13,342 nt of DNA from an uncultured Clostridia bacterium (GTDB taxonomy: Bacteria > Bacillota > Clostridia > TANB77 > CAG-508): the NCBI GenBank assembly GCA_948560265.1, contig CAOXTD010000015.1:15375-28716 (forward strand), written 5' to 3'. Below are positions 11,961-13,342 of the stretch, one piece after another. The notes under the pieces were generated by a model. The model saw only the letters and a list, made by a program, of their open reading frames with translations, was not told where the DNA came from and made no database searches. Positions within the stretch are counted from its first letter, which is position 1. Each line of letters opens with the position of its first letter. The translations under genes and the position numbers were made by a program.

Positions 11961-12677
11961 ATGATTATGAACGCACGAGTACACTCATTTGAATCCTTTG
12001 GAACAGTAGACGGACCTGGTATCAGGTTCGTCATGTTCTTACAAGGATGCGCTTTAAAGTGTAAATACTGTCATAACCGTGATACTTGGGATCGTCGTTG
12101 TGGTACAGAATACTCTTTAGAGGATATTTTAACTAAAATTGAAAAATATAAAAATTATTTTAAACCTTCTGGTGGAGGTGTAACTATTAGCGGTGGCGAA
12201 CCATTATTGCAATTAGACTTTTTATTAGAACTTCTCCCTATTTTAAAGGAAGATGGTATTCATGTTGCTATTGATACTTCTGGAAGTTTCAATTTGACAG
12301 AAGATATTAAAAAAGTGATTGATTTAGCAGATTTATTTTTATTAGATATTAAATGTATTAATGATGAAATTTGCAAAGAATTGACAGGAGTTTCTAATAA
12401 GCAAGAAATTGCTTTTGCAGAATACTTAAATAGTATAGATAAGCCAATGTGGATTAGACAAGTATTAGTCCCTGGTATTACAGACCACGAGGAAGATTTG
12501 CTAAAGTTAAAAGAATTTTTAACTAGGTTATCTAATGTAGAAAAAGTAGAAGTCTTGCCTTATCACGATATGGGACGCTTTAAATGGGAACAATTAGGCT
12601 TAAAATATGAATTAGATGGTGTACCTGCTGCCACATCAGAAGATGTGGAAAGGGCTAAGAAGATTTTGGGTTTATAG
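11961..12677 (+). CDS. pflA: Pyruvate formate-lyase activating enzyme (radical SAM)
   Basis: 238 residues from the ATG at 11961. An ATG six bases later (11967) is better spaced from the AGGAG and starts MNARVHSFESFGTVDGPGIR, the usual family N-terminus. The radical-SAM cluster motif is CALKCKYC (CxxxCxxC: C28, C32, C35 from 11967), followed by the SAM-binding SGGEPLLQ. YHDMGRFKWEQLG near the C-terminus is typical of PflA. It uses a 4Fe-4S cluster and SAM to abstract hydrogen from the radical glycine of PflB. It is the second gene of the pfl operon, and its stop codon lies within the terminator stem. Confidence 0.97.
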   Translation: MIMNARVHSFESFGTVDGPGIRFVMFLQGCALKCKYCHNRDTWDRRCGTEYSLEDILTKIEKYKNYFKPSGGGVTISGGEPLLQLDFLLELLPILKEDGIHVAIDTSGSFNLTEDIKKVIDLADLFLLDIKCINDEICKELTGVSNKQEIAFAEYLNSIDKPMWIRQVLVPGITDHEEDLLKLKEFLTRLSNVEKVEVLPYHDMGRFKWEQLGLKYELDGVPAATSEDVERAKKILGL

Positions 12678-12716
12678 CAAAAAAAGACGAGTAAAAAACT
12701 CGTCTTTTTTTGCTAT
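12674..12716. terminator. Long bidirectional terminator after pflA
   Basis: A perfect 19-bp stem (12674-12692 with 12698-12716) and A5 loop contain A7/T7 tracts, so it works for pflA and for the converging permease gene. The left arm includes the last bases of the pflA stop codon. Confidence 0.92.
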
Positions 12717-12738
12717 TCCATTATATCTCCATCCTTTG

Positions 12739-13342
12739 TTATTCTTTCACAACCTTTTTAAGTCCAAACGTAATAAAATAAATGATACCTGAAATTAACA
12801 CTATCATAGGCCCTGTTGGAATGTTCCAATAATAAGACATAATTAATCCTGTTATACCTGAGAATAGTGAAAATAGTACTGATATCAAATGATAACTCCT
12901 CATATTTTTCGCAATATTTCTACTAGAAGCTGCTGGCAAAATGAGTAATGAGTTAATGAGTAAAATACCTATCCAACGAATGGAAATCATAACAATAATT
13001 GCAATTAAAACTACAAAAATATTATCAATTAATTTTGTATTGACTCCTCTACTTTTTGCTAAAGTAGAATTAATACTAGTTACATTTAGCTTATTAAAGG
13101 TAAAATACCAAAACACACCTACTGCAATGAAAGCGAATAATAGATATAAAATTTCACTATTGCTAATACTTAAAATATCCCCTACTAAGTAACTAGAATA
13201 TTTATTAAAATTACCACTTTGAGCTAGCATTGCTAACCCTAAGGCAATCGCAATAGAAGAAAATACACTAATAATGGTATCTGCTCCATAATTGGTTTTG
13301 TTCTTTACAAAGTTTAGTAGCAGTGCAAATACAATCGCAAAG
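12739..13342 (-). CDS. znuB: ABC-3 family zinc/manganese transporter permease, partial
   Basis: The frame is open from the window edge (first full codon at 13341) to a TAA at 12739, giving the C-terminal 200 residues. It reads FAIVFALLLNFVKNKTNYGA, then ADTIISVFSSIAIALGLAML, a series of hydrophobic helices, and the family signature around AKSRGVNTKLIDN, GILLINSLLILPAASSRNIA. These match ZnuB/AdcB/MntB-type permeases that pair with an ATPase and a binding lipoprotein for metal uptake. An internal ATG at 13230 is not the start, because homology continues upstream. The ATPase gene is expected outside the window on the right. The substrate (Zn versus Mn) cannot be decided here, so the symbol is provisional. 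Confidence 0.88.
   Translation of the reverse strand, partial: FAIVFALLLNFVKNKTNYGADTIISVFSSIAIALGLAMLAQSGNFNKYSSYLVGDILSISNSEILYLLFAFIAVGVFWYFTFNKLNVTSINSTLAKSRGVNTKLIDNIFVVLIAIIVMISIRWIGILLINSLLILPAASSRNIAKNMRSYHLISVLFSLFSGITGLIMSYYWNIPTGPMIVLISGIIYFITFGLKKVVKE

Noticed and set aside
12941..13192. Plus-strand frame opposite the permease
   Set aside because: It is an antisense shadow with no ribosome site.
12739..13230. Permease starting at the ATG at 13230
   Set aside because: The frame continues with membrane-protein sequence to the window edge, so the gene is truncated by the window and does not start there.

Overview
The window is AT-rich DNA from a low-GC, endospore-forming Firmicute, most likely one of the Clostridia. 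The evidence is strong AGGAGG-type ribosome sites, sigma-A-type promoters with TGn extensions, a pflB-pflA pair, an ABC-3 metal permease and, decisively, a spoIIID gene. The exact genus cannot be read from the sequence.

The main result is that spoIIID, the sigma-E-dependent mother-cell transcription factor gene, is split in two. Its 5' part (TTG start at 8744, minus strand) stops matching SpoIIID inside the helix-turn-helix at about 8624. The missing 3' part lies about 7.4 kb away at 1176-1028, on the same strand. Both break points carry the same 7-bp core, GTACACA on the minus strand (1177-1183 and 8624-8630). Joining the halves at this core restores one reading frame of 89 codons plus stop that reads SKSTVHKDVSERLLKIN across the join, as in normal SpoIIID. 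The 7447 bp between the cores encode a large serine recombinase at one end. This is the architecture of the sigK 'skin' element, but in the next regulator up the mother-cell cascade.

Layout: 1-529, partial membrane protein (-). 797-967, small zinc-ribbon protein (+). 974-1006, shared terminator. 1028-1183, 3' half of spoIIID (-). 1177-8630, the intervening element. 8502-8744, 5' half of spoIIID plus element-encoded tail (-). 8781-9092, divergent intergenic region. 9093-9419, XRE regulator (+). 9643-12677, pflB and pflA (+), anaerobic pyruvate cleavage. 12739-window end, partial zinc/manganese-type ABC permease (-).

Inside the element, reading along the minus strand from the 5' half of spoIIID: a terminator that closes the truncated spoIIID transcript; an inverted repeat that may be an oriT or operator; a decayed repL replication gene with an internal TGA, run into a 5'-truncated MobV relaxase (plasmid relics); an XRE regulator; a convergent DUF6076-type zinc-finger gene with an N-terminal frameshift; a compact structured-RNA candidate served by overlapping opposed promoters; a small unknown protein; a type III toxin-antitoxin system (CptIN-like, with 48-nt RNA repeats whose pseudoknots covary); a DUF2971 protein; and the recombinase. 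The mobility genes are ruined, while the recombinase, both attachment cores, the reading frame across the join and the toxin-antitoxin system look intact.

Inference: the element has probably been domesticated as a developmental switch, excised in the terminal mother cell to make SpoIIID, with the toxin-antitoxin system discouraging loss in vegetative cells. The sequence does not show when excision happens. The best recombinase promoter looks like sigma-A rather than sigma-E, so the developmental timing is unproven.
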